NCBI RefSeq assembly: GCF_013416775.1
Contig: NZ_SZVI01000008.1
Location: 62,001 to 126,000, forward strand
Length of the DNA: 64,000 bases
Source of the DNA: Rhodoferax sp. BLA1
Lineage (GTDB): Bacteria; Pseudomonadota; Gammaproteobacteria; Burkholderiales; Burkholderiaceae_C
Direction: 5' to 3'
Below are positions 35,184-42,961 of the stretch, one piece after another. A model generated the notes under the pieces. The model was given only the letters and a program-made list of their open reading frames with translations. It ran no database searches and was not told the origin of the DNA. Both the position numbers and the translations under genes were made by a program. Numbering within the stretch: the stretch's first letter is position 1; each line of letters begins with the position of its first letter.

Positions 35184-38100
35184 GTGCAACATCAGCCACA
35201 GACGCTGATTGGGTGAGCTTGCCAGATGCCGCATCACCACCAGAACGCGCCAGATTCAGCGCCAGCAAGCGTTTCAGAATCTCGTCGTCGGGCAGCGCCG
35301 GGCTGTAGTCAGCCCAGCCGTAGGCAGCGGCCACCGCCAAGTCAAGCTGCTGGTGCGCCAGCGTCAGCCAGGCCGGTTTGGCGTTGTAGAGGTTGGTGAG
35401 GGTGCGTTTGTGCAGCGCCTTGAGGTCTGCATCGCTGATGCCGGGGCGCGGCTCGATGCGGTCCGGGTACGGTGAATGGTCCAAACCCAGAGGTATCACC
35501 TCGGGCACGCGGTGTGTCCACTCGGGCGGGTTGAGCCAGGCTTCGCGCAGGTCGTTGAGCTTTTTGGCGGCCTGGGCGATGGCAATGGCGTGGTCACGCA
35601 GGCCCAGGGGCGCAGAGACCTTGGTTGAACTCTTGCTGGTGGCTGGGCTGGTGTTGTGATGCGCTACGGTCTGCGGTGATTCGCCCGGCGCGGCTGGCTC
35701 GGATGCCGGGGGCTCATACGCGTTGCTTTTTAAAATCGCCCCCGACCTCCGAACCACCCGCGCCTTGGAGGTGCTGGACGGATCGACACCGTTGGCCAAA
35801 GTCAATATGGTATTTGTAGCTACTTGCCCTTGATTCATAAGGGCTAGAGGCTGATTTTCCTTATAGAGGTCGGCAGGGATCAAAGCGCCGCCGGGCAGGG
35901 TTTCGGTGCGCTGGTGAGCGGTATCAGCGGGTGTAAGGCCTGCGGGGAAGGGGAAGGTTTCGAAGCAGGTCGTGGGGGTGTAGCGCGGGTCGTTACCTAC
36001 CCCCAACCAGGTGCACATACGCAGTGACCAAAGTTCGTGGAATCGACTGTGAAGGATGCCAAACGTGGTGTCGTCGGCGCGGGTGATGGCAACCACAGCG
36101 CTATCCGCCAAAACGGCGCTGCTAAACCAAGCGAACACTCTGTGCTTGGAAACGCGAGGAGAGATGATTTGCCTTGGTAGGTCACGCAAAGCAAGTTTCA
36201 TTGAGGGTCGTGGATCACCATGACACCACCAATGCAAACGATGCCAATCTCTTCTGAGTTCCAACCGCGTAGGCTTTACTTCTCGAATTGCCTTTGCAAA
36301 CGGCAACTCAAACAGACAGGCATCTGCTTCACTCATTTTGTCAAAGTCAATTACCCACAAATCTTCTGAACGCCTGGTTACGGCTATTCCATTCACCCAG
36401 GGACGAAGCACCTTTGCGTTGGATAACCCATTGGGATTTGGCTGCCGCAGCCATTCCCGGGCGAGTTGCCCAGTGATATCGAAAGGGCCGTTTTTCTGCG
36501 TACCGATGAACGATGCGCTCGTGTTTTCAGGCAGCTTCGCTGCGCCGGTGAGGTCATTTAGGCCAGATAAGTCTTGCTCGGTCAAATCTGCAGATATCGC
36601 TGTCACTGCTACGTTGTCCAGTCGCGCTATTTGGGCTTTGTCACCAAATGCGATGAGGGGAACCCGAACTGCAGCACCGTCATTCACCCAGCCCTCGTCA
36701 CTCCAAGCGTCAAAAATCCGGGTACTTTGACAAATCGCATCCAACACTTTGCGATTGGCACCGCCACGTATCGAATTGGTAGAAACCAATCCGGCCGCCT
36801 GCAAACCATCGCGCTCGATCGCCAAGCGTGCCTTTTCAAACCAATAACACACCAAGTCAGCGCCCCCTGGCACCCGCCCCTGATACACGCGGCGCAGCGT
36901 GAAGGTGTAGTCCTCACCCAACTCCCGGATCATCTTGCGATCACCCAAAAACGGCGGGTTGCCAATCACCACATTGGCTGTCGGCCAAGTGGCTTCGGTC
37001 ACCGAGGGCGAGCCGTTGTCGCTCAGGGGTGCGGGTGGTGCGGAGGTCGCAGCCGATTTTAAAAAGCAACGCGTATGAGGCTGCGGCCTCTGCGCCGCCC
37101 GCGCCCCGGGTTCACAGCCTGCCTCCTCAGAAGCAGCGTCCTCGCCATCAGAAACCGCATCAGGAAAGCAAAGCAAAGCATCCCGGCACTCAATGTGGTC
37201 CAGCGGCTCCAGCACCGGGTTGGTCTTGAACTCGTAACCGTGCGCCATGCGCCACTGCAGCTCACCAATCCACACCGTCACCCGCGCCAGCTCGGCGGCG
37301 TATTCGTTGAGCTCAATGCCCAGCACATTGTGAGGGCCAGTGACCAAGTCGGCCTCGCGGTCCAGCCCCAGCGCGGCGGCGTCCAGATGGCTCTTGTGCT
37401 CGATGTCTTTGAGCGCCTTGAGGCCCAGAAACAGAAAGTTGCCACTGCCGCAGGCTGGGTCGAGGATGCGGTAGTTTTGCAAAGTGTCCAGCCAGCCGAT
37501 AAAACACGCCTTGGCGGCGCGGTAGTTCTTGTCACCCTTCTTGGTACTTTTGGCCTGTAGCCCTTGTATCTCCTGGGCTACCTGCTGCCATTTTTGAAGC
37601 AACGGGCGGCGCAGCACCGGGTCGATGATGCGGTCAATGGTGGCGGTGTCGGTGTAGTGGGCGCCGAGCTGGCTGCGTTTGGCCGGGTCCAGACCACGCT
37701 CGAACAGGGTGCCAAAGATCGACACGTCGATGGCGCTCCAGTTGAGGTTGGCGGCGTTGCGCAGCTCGGTCACGTCCAGGATGCTCAGGGTCGGCACGTC
37801 GATGCGTTTGAACAGGCCGCCGTTGAACCAGGGGATGTCGTCGGCACCAAACATGCCCCCCTGGGCCATGGCGGCAAACAGGTCGGCCAGGCCCTGGCTG
37901 AGTTTGGCCGGGGTGATGTGGCGGTTGTTGACCAGGCGCTCGAACATGCGCCCAGGCAGCAGGCCCACGTCTTCAGCAAAAAAGCAGAACAGGCATTGCG
38001 TGAGGAAATGGGCCACGCGGTTGGCCTGGCCCTGTGCGTCGGTGGTGATGCCGCGTCGGCGCAGGCCCTCGGCCAGGGTGGCAAAACTTTTGGCGGCGGC

Positions 38101-38595
38101 CTCGGTGATGTCGCGGTTGGTCTCCGTTGGCTTGAAGCTCTCGGGCGCGGTCCAGATGCGGCGCAGCAGCGCCTGTTTGTCGGGCTGGTCCAGCTCGTAG
38201 AGGCTGACGCTGTGGGTCTGGCTCGGGTGGCCGGTGAACTGGGTGTGGATGCGAATCGTCAGGCGGTCAGACACCACCAGGATCGGCGGGTTGGAGAGCG
38301 CCAGGCTGTAGGTCAGCAGCTGTTTGAGCGCGGTGTCGAGGTTTTTGCCGGGGGCCTTGTTCTCCCAGGCGAAAACGCCGCGTTTGAACACGTCGGCATA
38401 ACCGGTTTTGCCGCCGATGACCGCGCTTTTTTCCTCAAACCGGTAACCGTCGGCACTGCCCGGCTTGGGCACGCCCAGCAGTTCACACAGGTCCAGAAAA
38501 TGGCTTTGCGCGCCCTGCTCTTCGTTGAGCCCATAGGCCGGGCCGGGCACACCGTCGGGGGCGCCCCATTGGGTGATGAAGTCTTGGGGGGTCAT
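35173..38595 (-). CDS. MmeI-like (Type IIL) fused restriction-modification enzyme
   Basis: This 1140-residue single-chain enzyme has the PD-(D/E)XK nuclease motif D68-x9-E78-N-K80 (YADVF...FAWENK), with the same spacing as MmeI. Next come a helical connector and a gamma-type N6-adenine methyltransferase with motif I ILDPACGSGNFLF (378-388) and motif IV NPPF (546-549). A target-recognition region and C-terminal domain follow. It would methylate and cut DNA using one recognition domain. Two 77-bp hairpin elements in opposite orientation lie in the gene (residues about 496-524 and 943-969), plus two dispersed-repeat segments (about 335-347 and 911-928), all without breaking the frame. It overlaps the PIN toxin gene by 4 nt. 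Confidence 0.88.
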   Translation of the reverse strand: MTPQDFITQWGAPDGVPGPAYGLNEEQGAQSHFLDLCELLGVPKPGSADGYRFEEKSAVIGGKTGYADVFKRGVFAWENKAPGKNLDTALKQLLTYSLALSNPPILVVSDRLTIRIHTQFTGHPSQTHSVSLYELDQPDKQALLRRIWTAPESFKPTETNRDITEAAAKSFATLAEGLRRRGITTDAQGQANRVAHFLTQCLFCFFAEDVGLLPGRMFERLVNNRHITPAKLSQGLADLFAAMAQGGMFGADDIPWFNGGLFKRIDVPTLSILDVTELRNAANLNWSAIDVSIFGTLFERGLDPAKRSQLGAHYTDTATIDRIIDPVLRRPLLQKWQQVAQEIQGLQAKSTKKGDKNYRAAKACFIGWLDTLQNYRILDPACGSGNFLFLGLKALKDIEHKSHLDAAALGLDREADLVTGPHNVLGIELNEYAAELARVTVWIGELQWRMAHGYEFKTNPVLEPLDHIECRDALLCFPDAVSDGEDAASEEAGCEPGARAAQRPQPHTRCFLKSAATSAPPAPLSDNGSPSVTEATWPTANVVIGNPPFLGDRKMIRELGEDYTFTLRRVYQGRVPGGADLVCYWFEKARLAIERDGLQAAGLVSTNSIRGGANRKVLDAICQSTRIFDAWSDEGWVNDGAAVRVPLIAFGDKAQIARLDNVAVTAISADLTEQDLSGLNDLTGAAKLPENTSASFIGTQKNGPFDITGQLAREWLRQPNPNGLSNAKVLRPWVNGIAVTRRSEDLWVIDFDKMSEADACLFELPFAKAIREVKPTRLELRRDWHRLHWWCHGDPRPSMKLALRDLPRQIISPRVSKHRVFAWFSSAVLADSAVVAITRADDTTFGILHSRFHELWSLRMCTWLGVGNDPRYTPTTCFETFPFPAGLTPADTAHQRTETLPGGALIPADLYKENQPLALMNQGQVATNTILTLANGVDPSSTSKARVVRRSGAILKSNAYEPPASEPAAPGESPQTVAHHNTSPATSKSSTKVSAPLGLRDHAIAIAQAAKKLNDLREAWLNPPEWTHRVPEVIPLGLDHSPYPDRIEPRPGISDADLKALHKRTLTNLYNAKPAWLTLAHQQLDLAVAAAYGWADYSPALPDDEILKRLLALNLARSGGDAASGKLTQSASVADVAHDV
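35687..35763 (-). repeat. Covarying hairpin element, copy A (sense to the restriction gene)
   Basis: This is a 77-bp element read on the minus strand from gcgcgggtggttcgg. The arms form a stem of about 26 bp with two mismatches and two G-T pairs, closed by a 24-nt loop starting gattttaaaaagcaac. It is 64/77 identical to copy B. The inner stem is CGGGGGC/GCCCCCG here and CGCAGCC/GGCTGCG in copy B. Confidence 0.85.
35813..35865 (+). repeat. Dispersed tagctat repeat inside the restriction gene
   Basis: tagctacttgcccttgattc..aagggctagaggctgatttt is a well-conserved copy within the coding region, read by the gene as LYKENQPLALMNQGQVATN. The GCCCTT / AAGGGC arms pair. The frame is kept. Confidence 0.75.
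37029..37105 (+). repeat. Covarying hairpin element, copy B (antisense to the restriction gene)
   Basis: This is the second 77-bp copy, read on the plus strand from gtgcgggtggtgcgg. The stem of about 27 bp contains only Watson-Crick and G-T pairs in this orientation. The 24-nt loop is identical to copy A. It is translated as part of a Pro/Ala/Ser-rich insert between methyltransferase motifs I and IV. Confidence 0.85.
37555..37592 (-). repeat. Possible decayed dispersed repeat inside the restriction gene
   Basis: On the minus strand, gtagcccaggagatac then aagggctacaggcca keeps the right half of the consensus (aagggctaNaggcca) and a tagccc arm. It is read as QQVAQEIQGLQAK by the gene. Confidence 0.45.
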
Positions 38596-39017
38596 GGGCG
38601 GTCCACAAACATGTGCGGGGTCAAAACGCGATCTTGCAAAACATGGTCCTGTAGCAGCAGTTTGTCACCGGTGACCAGGTACAGGTCGTCACGGCTGCTG
38701 AGCAAGTCCCACAAAAACTGGTCGCCGGGGTCGGGCGCTTGCGGGGTGGCGTCGCTGTTGGCGGGGGTCAGCACAATGGCGTGGCGGGCCAGTTCCAGCA
38801 GGATGGTGTCCAGCTCGTCGGCGCTGAGCCGGTGCATCTTGACGAGATGCGGCCTGGCCAGCACAGCGCGGTATTCGGACAACAGCGCCTCTGACAGCAC
38901 AAACGGGAAGGCCGCAGCCAACATGCCGTCCAGAATACGCGCCACGGGCGAATCGGCATGCGAGGTCAGCAAGCCTGCGACCACCACATTGGTGTCGATG
39001 ATGAAAAAACGGCTCAT
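38592..39017 (-). CDS. PIN-domain toxin
   Basis: This 141-residue PIN-fold ribonuclease has acidic residues D8 (FIIDTNVVV), E43/E48 (LSEALLSEY), D99 (PGDQFLWDLL) and D118 (TGDKLLL) that form a Mg2+ site as in PIN-family toxins, which cleave RNA. The length fits the group annotated as 'putative toxin-antitoxin toxin component, PIN family' rather than classic VapC. It overlaps the antitoxin stop and the restriction gene start by 4 nt each, so the three genes are translationally coupled. Confidence 0.88.
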   Translation of the reverse strand: MSRFFIIDTNVVVAGLLTSHADSPVARILDGMLAAAFPFVLSEALLSEYRAVLARPHLVKMHRLSADELDTILLELARHAIVLTPANSDATPQAPDPGDQFLWDLLSSRDDLYLVTGDKLLLQDHVLQDRVLTPHMFVDRP

Positions 39018-39253
39018 CCCGCGCTGCGGGCTGCACGCTGGGCATCCAGTGCCAGCGCCATGGCTTGGTCGTCACTGCGTGTGCTGAGCTGGCGCGCACG
39101 GCGCACCAGGTCTTGCGCCTGCTCACGCGATTTGATGCCGTAGAAGTCCAGGCTTTCGTCAATGAGTTGCCCAATGGTTTTGTCACGCTGGGCGGCGGCT
39201 TCTTTCAACGCCCGGTAACGCGGCTCGGACAGGGTGATTGTCAAACGGCTCAT
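39014..39253 (-). CDS. Ribbon-helix-helix antitoxin
   Basis: This 79-residue protein has an N-terminal RHH DNA-binding segment (MSRLTITLSEPRYRALKEA, then DKTIGQLIDESL) and a C-terminal tail (REQAQDLVRRARQL) that would wrap the PIN toxin. ATG 39253 is behind aagga. A 20-bp near-palindrome 12-32 bp upstream is a probable autoregulatory operator. Antitoxin-then-toxin order with 4-nt overlap is standard for type II modules. Confidence 0.87.
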   Translation of the reverse strand: MSRLTITLSEPRYRALKEAAAQRDKTIGQLIDESLDFYGIKSREQAQDLVRRARQLSTRSDDQAMALALDAQRAARSAG

Positions 39254-39265
39254 GTGAGTCCTTGC

Positions 39266-39285
39266 ATTGGTGTTTAAGCACCAAT
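39266..39285. promoter_or_regulatory. Palindromic operator of the antitoxin-toxin-restriction operon
   Basis: ATTGGTGTTTAAGCACCAAT is a palindrome with only the central pair of bases off symmetry. It lies within the 73-bp gap between livF and the antitoxin gene, where the operon promoter must be. RHH antitoxins usually bind such sites to repress their own operon. Confidence 0.6.
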
Positions 39286-39326
39286 ATGTTAGCTCACTTC
39301 GGTTTCAGCCGTGAACCGCCTCCGCC

Positions 39327-40028
39327 TCACACCGCCAGCCACTCCCGGCACACGGCCTCGTTGGCCAGCAGCGCGGCAGGGCTGCCCTCAAACACCACGC
39401 GGCCCTGGCCCATGACCAGGCAGCGCGACGCCACCTGCAGCGCGATGCTGAGTTTTTGCTCGATCAGCAGCACCGACACCCCGCGTGCTTTGAGGGTGCC
39501 CAGGAACGTCGCCACCTGCGCCACCAGCTGCGGCGCCAGGCCTTCGGTGGGCTCGTCGATCAGGATCAGCTCGGGGTTACCCATGAGCGTGCGGCACAGA
39601 GTCAGCATTTGCTGCTCACCGCCCGACAAGACACCGGCCTTGACATGGGCACGCTGCTGCAACTGCGGGAACAGCGCAAACATGTCGTCGAGCGACCAGC
39701 CGCCGCCCTGGCGACCGGGTTTCTGGCCCAGCAGCAGGTTGTGGGTGACCGTCAGGTCGGGGAACACATCACGGCTCTCGGGCACATACCCCAGGCCAGC
39801 ACGGGCGATCTCGAAGGTGGTGCGACCCAGCAGCTGCTGGCCGCGCCACAACACACTGCCTTGCGCGGGCACCAAGCCCATGATGGCTTTGGCCAGGGTG
39901 GAGCGGCCCGAGCCGTTGCGCCCGAGCAGCGCCACCAGCTCACCCGCGCCCACTTGCAAAGACACGCCTTGCAAGACACGGCTTTTGTCGTAACCGGCGC
40001 TCAGGTTCTGGATCTGCAGCATCTGCAT
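39327..40028 (-). CDS. livF: ABC transporter ATP-binding protein LivF-type
   Basis: This 233-residue ATPase of the branched-chain amino acid (HAAT) transporter class has Walker A GRNGSGRST (with Arg in place of the usual Lys), signature LSGGEQQML and Walker B LILIDEPTEGLAP. The Lys-to-Arg change at Walker A deserves checking, because that lysine normally contacts ATP phosphates. It overlaps livG by 1 nt (TGATG) and is the last gene of the operon. No short ATP-binding motif is otherwise missing. Confidence 0.9.
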   Translation of the reverse strand: MQMLQIQNLSAGYDKSRVLQGVSLQVGAGELVALLGRNGSGRSTLAKAIMGLVPAQGSVLWRGQQLLGRTTFEIARAGLGYVPESRDVFPDLTVTHNLLLGQKPGRQGGGWSLDDMFALFPQLQQRAHVKAGVLSGGEQQMLTLCRTLMGNPELILIDEPTEGLAPQLVAQVATFLGTLKARGVSVLLIEQKLSIALQVASRCLVMGQGRVVFEGSPAALLANEAVCREWLAV

Positions 40029-40822
40029 CAGGCCTTGGTCGGCTCAGCGGTGGACAACACGGCGCCCAGGTAGGCTTGCTGCACCAGCGGGTTGGCGCGC
40101 ACGGCATCAGGGCTGTCAAAGGCCAGCAGTTCACCTTGCACCAAAACAGCGATTTTGGTCGCCAGCCCAAACACCACGGACATATCGTGCTCCACCATCA
40201 GGAGCGTTTTGCCGCGCGTTAACTCGTCGATCAGCGCCATGAACTGGGTGGTCTCAGAACGGCTCATGCCCGCCGTGGGCTCGTCGAGCAACAGCACCGG
40301 CGCGTCGCTGGCCAGGGTGACGCCCAGCTCCAGCGCGCGTTGCTGGGCGTAACTGAGCTGCTGCGCCGGTATGTGGGCGACGCTCTCCAGCTGGAGCTGC
40401 TGCATCAGGGTCTGGCTGCGGGCATTCGTGTCGGTCAGGCTGGAGAGAAAGCGCCAGAAGTTGTAGCCCAGGCCCTGGCGCCACATCATCGCGCAGCGCA
40501 GGTTGTCAAACACACTCAGGGTCGGAAACAGCTGGCTGATCTGGAAGCTGCGCGCCAGGCCCAGGCGGTTGATCTGAAACGGCTTTTTGCCGTCGATGCG
40601 CTGGCCCGCCAGCCAGACCTGGCCACGGCTGGGGGCACAGCGCCCGCTGATGATGTCAAACAGCGTGGATTTGCCCGCGCCATTGGGGCCAATGATGGCC
40701 ACACGTTCGCCCGGTGCCACCGTCAGGCTGATGTCTCGGATGATCTGGGCCGGGCCAAAGGACTTGTGCAGGCCAAGCAAGGCCAGCGCAGCACCAGCGG
40801 GGGATGTCAGAGGTGGGTTCAC
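40028..40822 (-). CDS. livG: ABC transporter ATP-binding protein LivG-type
   Basis: This 264-residue ATPase starts at GTG 40822, which overlaps the livM stop as GTGA; the longer frame to 40900 lies in livM. Walker A is GPNGAGKST, followed by GLARSFQISQLFPTLSVFDN, signature LSYAQQRALELGVTLA (an LSYGQQ-like variant usual in LivG) and Walker B VLLLDEPTAGMS. It pairs with LivF to energise the LivH/LivM channel at the inner membrane. Confidence 0.92.
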   Translation of the reverse strand: MNPPLTSPAGAALALLGLHKSFGPAQIIRDISLTVAPGERVAIIGPNGAGKSTLFDIISGRCAPSRGQVWLAGQRIDGKKPFQINRLGLARSFQISQLFPTLSVFDNLRCAMMWRQGLGYNFWRFLSSLTDTNARSQTLMQQLQLESVAHIPAQQLSYAQQRALELGVTLASDAPVLLLDEPTAGMSRSETTQFMALIDELTRGKTLLMVEHDMSVVFGLATKIAVLVQGELLAFDSPDAVRANPLVQQAYLGAVLSTAEPTKA

Positions 40823-42072
40823 AACGCGGCTTTCTGCGCCAGAACGCCCTGGCTCAGCCACCACCCCAGCCCGCCCAGGCTCGCCACCGCCACCACACAC
40901 AGCCAGTTGGCGGGGCTCAACACGTCCAGCGTGCAGCCCAAGAAGCGCAGATGGGGGCCCAATATGTCCACCTGTTGCAAGCGATAAAGCATCTCAACCC
41001 CCGCCAATACAGGGGTAATAGCTATCAAAAATGAGGCCGCCAGCGCCAGCCGCCAGGGCCACAAGCGCAACCAACCGCCCTGCCCGGCGCGCTGCCAGCC
41101 GCGCAGCAACAGCGCCGCCAGACCACCGGGCGCGACCATCACCACCCCCACAAACACCACACCCAGGTAGAGCAGCCAGGCCGGGGTCAGGCCGGGCAAC
41201 ACACCGAGCGCCAGCACCATCAACACCGCGCCCAGGATCGGGCCGACAAACAGGGTGCTGCCACCGACAAAGGTGAACAGTAGCAGCAGGCCAGAGCGGT
41301 GCGCCGAGAGCACATCGGCGCTCACCATTTCATAGTGCAAGGCCGACAAGCCACCCGCGATACCTGCAAAAAAGGCCGACATCACAAACACCATGTAACG
41401 CACCCGCTGCGGGTTGTAGCCAATGAAGGCGACACGCTCGGGGTTGTCGCGCACCGCGTTGAGCAGTCTGCCGAGCGGCGTCTGCGTCAGGGAGTACATC
41501 AGCGCCGTGCAGACCAGGGTGTAGGCCGCGATCAGGTAGTAGAGCTGGATTTGCGGGCCAAACGTGAGACCCAAGGGCGCGCTACCCGCCACCCGGTTGC
41601 CAGACAGACCACCCTCCCCGCCAAAAAACCCCGGCAGCACCAGCGCACCCGCCCAGATCAGCTCACCCACACCAAAGCTGATCATGGCAAACGCGGTACC
41701 CGCGCGCCGGGTGCTGACCCAGCCCAGCAGCAGCGCCAGCAGCACACTGCCCAGACCACCCGCCAGCGGCACCAGGCTCACGGGCAGCGGCCAGCCACCA
41801 CTGACCAGATTGAGCGTGTGCATCGCCAAATACGCGCCCATGCCCGAATACACCGCATGGCCAAAACTCACCAGACCACCCTGGCCCAGCAGCAGGTTGT
41901 AGCTCAGGCAGACGATGATCGCGATGCCGATCTGGCTCAACAGCGACTGGCCCAGGCTGCTGTCAAACAGCAGCGGCGCCAGCACCAGGACCAGCGCGTA
42001 GCCGCCCCACAGCAGCAGCGTCTGGCGATGTCGGCTTGACCCCGGCTCAGTAACTGGCATGGCGCTGTGCAC
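40819..42072 (-). CDS. livM: ABC transporter permease LivM-type
   Basis: This 417-residue permease has about ten helices and the LivM blocks LLLGQGGLVSFGHAVYSGMG, GTAFAMISFGVGELIWA and LGRLLNAVRDNPERVAFIGY. It overlaps livH; ATG 42060 is an alternative to 42072. The extra C-terminal helix region includes ASFLIAITPVLAGVEM, read from a decayed dispersed repeat (40993-41036), which lengthens the protein beyond the usual 300-380. Substrate class is amino or carboxylic acids; the presence of the acyl-CoA synthetase upstream hints at an acid. Confidence 0.9.
   Translation of the reverse strand: MHSAMPVTEPGSSRHRQTLLLWGGYALVLVLAPLLFDSSLGQSLLSQIGIAIIVCLSYNLLLGQGGLVSFGHAVYSGMGAYLAMHTLNLVSGGWPLPVSLVPLAGGLGSVLLALLLGWVSTRRAGTAFAMISFGVGELIWAGALVLPGFFGGEGGLSGNRVAGSAPLGLTFGPQIQLYYLIAAYTLVCTALMYSLTQTPLGRLLNAVRDNPERVAFIGYNPQRVRYMVFVMSAFFAGIAGGLSALHYEMVSADVLSAHRSGLLLLFTFVGGSTLFVGPILGAVLMVLALGVLPGLTPAWLLYLGVVFVGVVMVAPGGLAALLLRGWQRAGQGGWLRLWPWRLALAASFLIAITPVLAGVEMLYRLQQVDILGPHLRFLGCTLDVLSPANWLCVVAVASLGGLGWWLSQGVLAQKAAL
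40993..41036 (-). repeat. Dispersed tagctat repeat inside livM
   Basis: On the minus strand, catttttgatagctattacc..tattggcgggggttgaga keeps the ttttgatagctatta left end of the family and a changed but still paired arm. It is translated in frame as part of LivM. Confidence 0.55.
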
Positions 42073-42946
42073 TTCCCATCAAACCATGGGGCCGAACCAC
42101 CAGGGTCAACACCATCACCACATAGGGCAAGACCGGCGCGAGCTGGCTGAGCTTGAGTGAAGGCAGCAGCGCCACATCCAACGCCACAGCAAAGGTCTGC
42201 AACAAGCCGATCCCCAGCGAGGCGACCAAGGCCCCGCGCAAGGATCCCAGCCCCCCCACCACCACCACCACAAACACCACCCCACCGAGTGCCTGCGCCA
42301 TGCCCGGCTCGGTGACAAAAGCATTGCCGCCGAGCACCCCGGCCAGCCCGGCCAGGGCACAGCCCAGGCCAAACACGAGTGTGAACACACGCGGCACGTT
42401 GTGGCCCAGGGCCTGCACCATCTCGGGGTGGGTCAAGGCAGCGCGGACCACCAGGCCAGCGCGGGTGCGCACCAGCAGCGCCAGCGCCGCCAGCACCAGC
42501 AGCGTCACGCCCATGATGAAGGCGCGGTACAGGGGAAATTGGGTGTCAAACAGGGTCAACAGCGGCCCGTCGAGCACCGGCGGCACCCGGTAGTCGACCG
42601 CGCTGCGGCCCCACAGGCCTTGCACCAGCTCCACCAGGATGTAAGACAGGCCAAAGCTGATCAGCAGCTCGGACATGTGACCAAAAGAGCGCACCCGGCG
42701 CAAGGCTAGCCGCTCAAAACCCGCGCCCAGCAGCCCAACCCCGAGGGGCGCCAGCAGCATCGCCCACCAGAAACCCAGCCAGTTCGAGACGCTGTAGGCC
42801 AGGTACGCACCCAACATGTAAAACGCGGCGTGGGCAAAGTTGAGCACCCCCATCAAGCCCCAGATCAGCGTCAGCCCAGAGCTGAGCAAAAACAGCAGCA
42901 GGCCGTAGCTGATGCCGTTCAACAAAGACAGGGTCAACCAAGCCAT
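42047..42946 (-). CDS. livH: ABC transporter permease LivH-type
   Basis: This 299-residue permease has the LivH hallmarks LLSSGLTLIWGLMGVLNFAH (N-terminal), GLVVRAALTHPEMVQALGHN mid-protein and VVVVVGGLGSLRGALVASLG. About eight helices. It begins 15 nt after the acyl-CoA synthetase stop, so the order synthetase-livH-livM-livG-livF is one operon. No periplasmic binding protein (LivK) is encoded within the operon. Confidence 0.92.
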   Translation of the reverse strand: MAWLTLSLLNGISYGLLLFLLSSGLTLIWGLMGVLNFAHAAFYMLGAYLAYSVSNWLGFWWAMLLAPLGVGLLGAGFERLALRRVRSFGHMSELLISFGLSYILVELVQGLWGRSAVDYRVPPVLDGPLLTLFDTQFPLYRAFIMGVTLLVLAALALLVRTRAGLVVRAALTHPEMVQALGHNVPRVFTLVFGLGCALAGLAGVLGGNAFVTEPGMAQALGGVVFVVVVVGGLGSLRGALVASLGIGLLQTFAVALDVALLPSLKLSQLAPVLPYVVMVLTLVVRPHGLMGSAQRHASY

Positions 42947-42961
42947 GCCGTGCAGGTGTCC

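Noticed and set aside
35687..37105. Integron attC sites as the explanation of the hairpin pair
   Set aside because: attC sites have conserved R' and R'' core boxes (GTTRRRY / RYYYAAC) with variable centre. Here the loop is conserved and no such boxes frame the element; no integrase is nearby.
37564..39087. Plus-strand open frame of 507 codons
   Set aside because: Antisense to the restriction, toxin and antitoxin genes; composition is that of a shadow frame.
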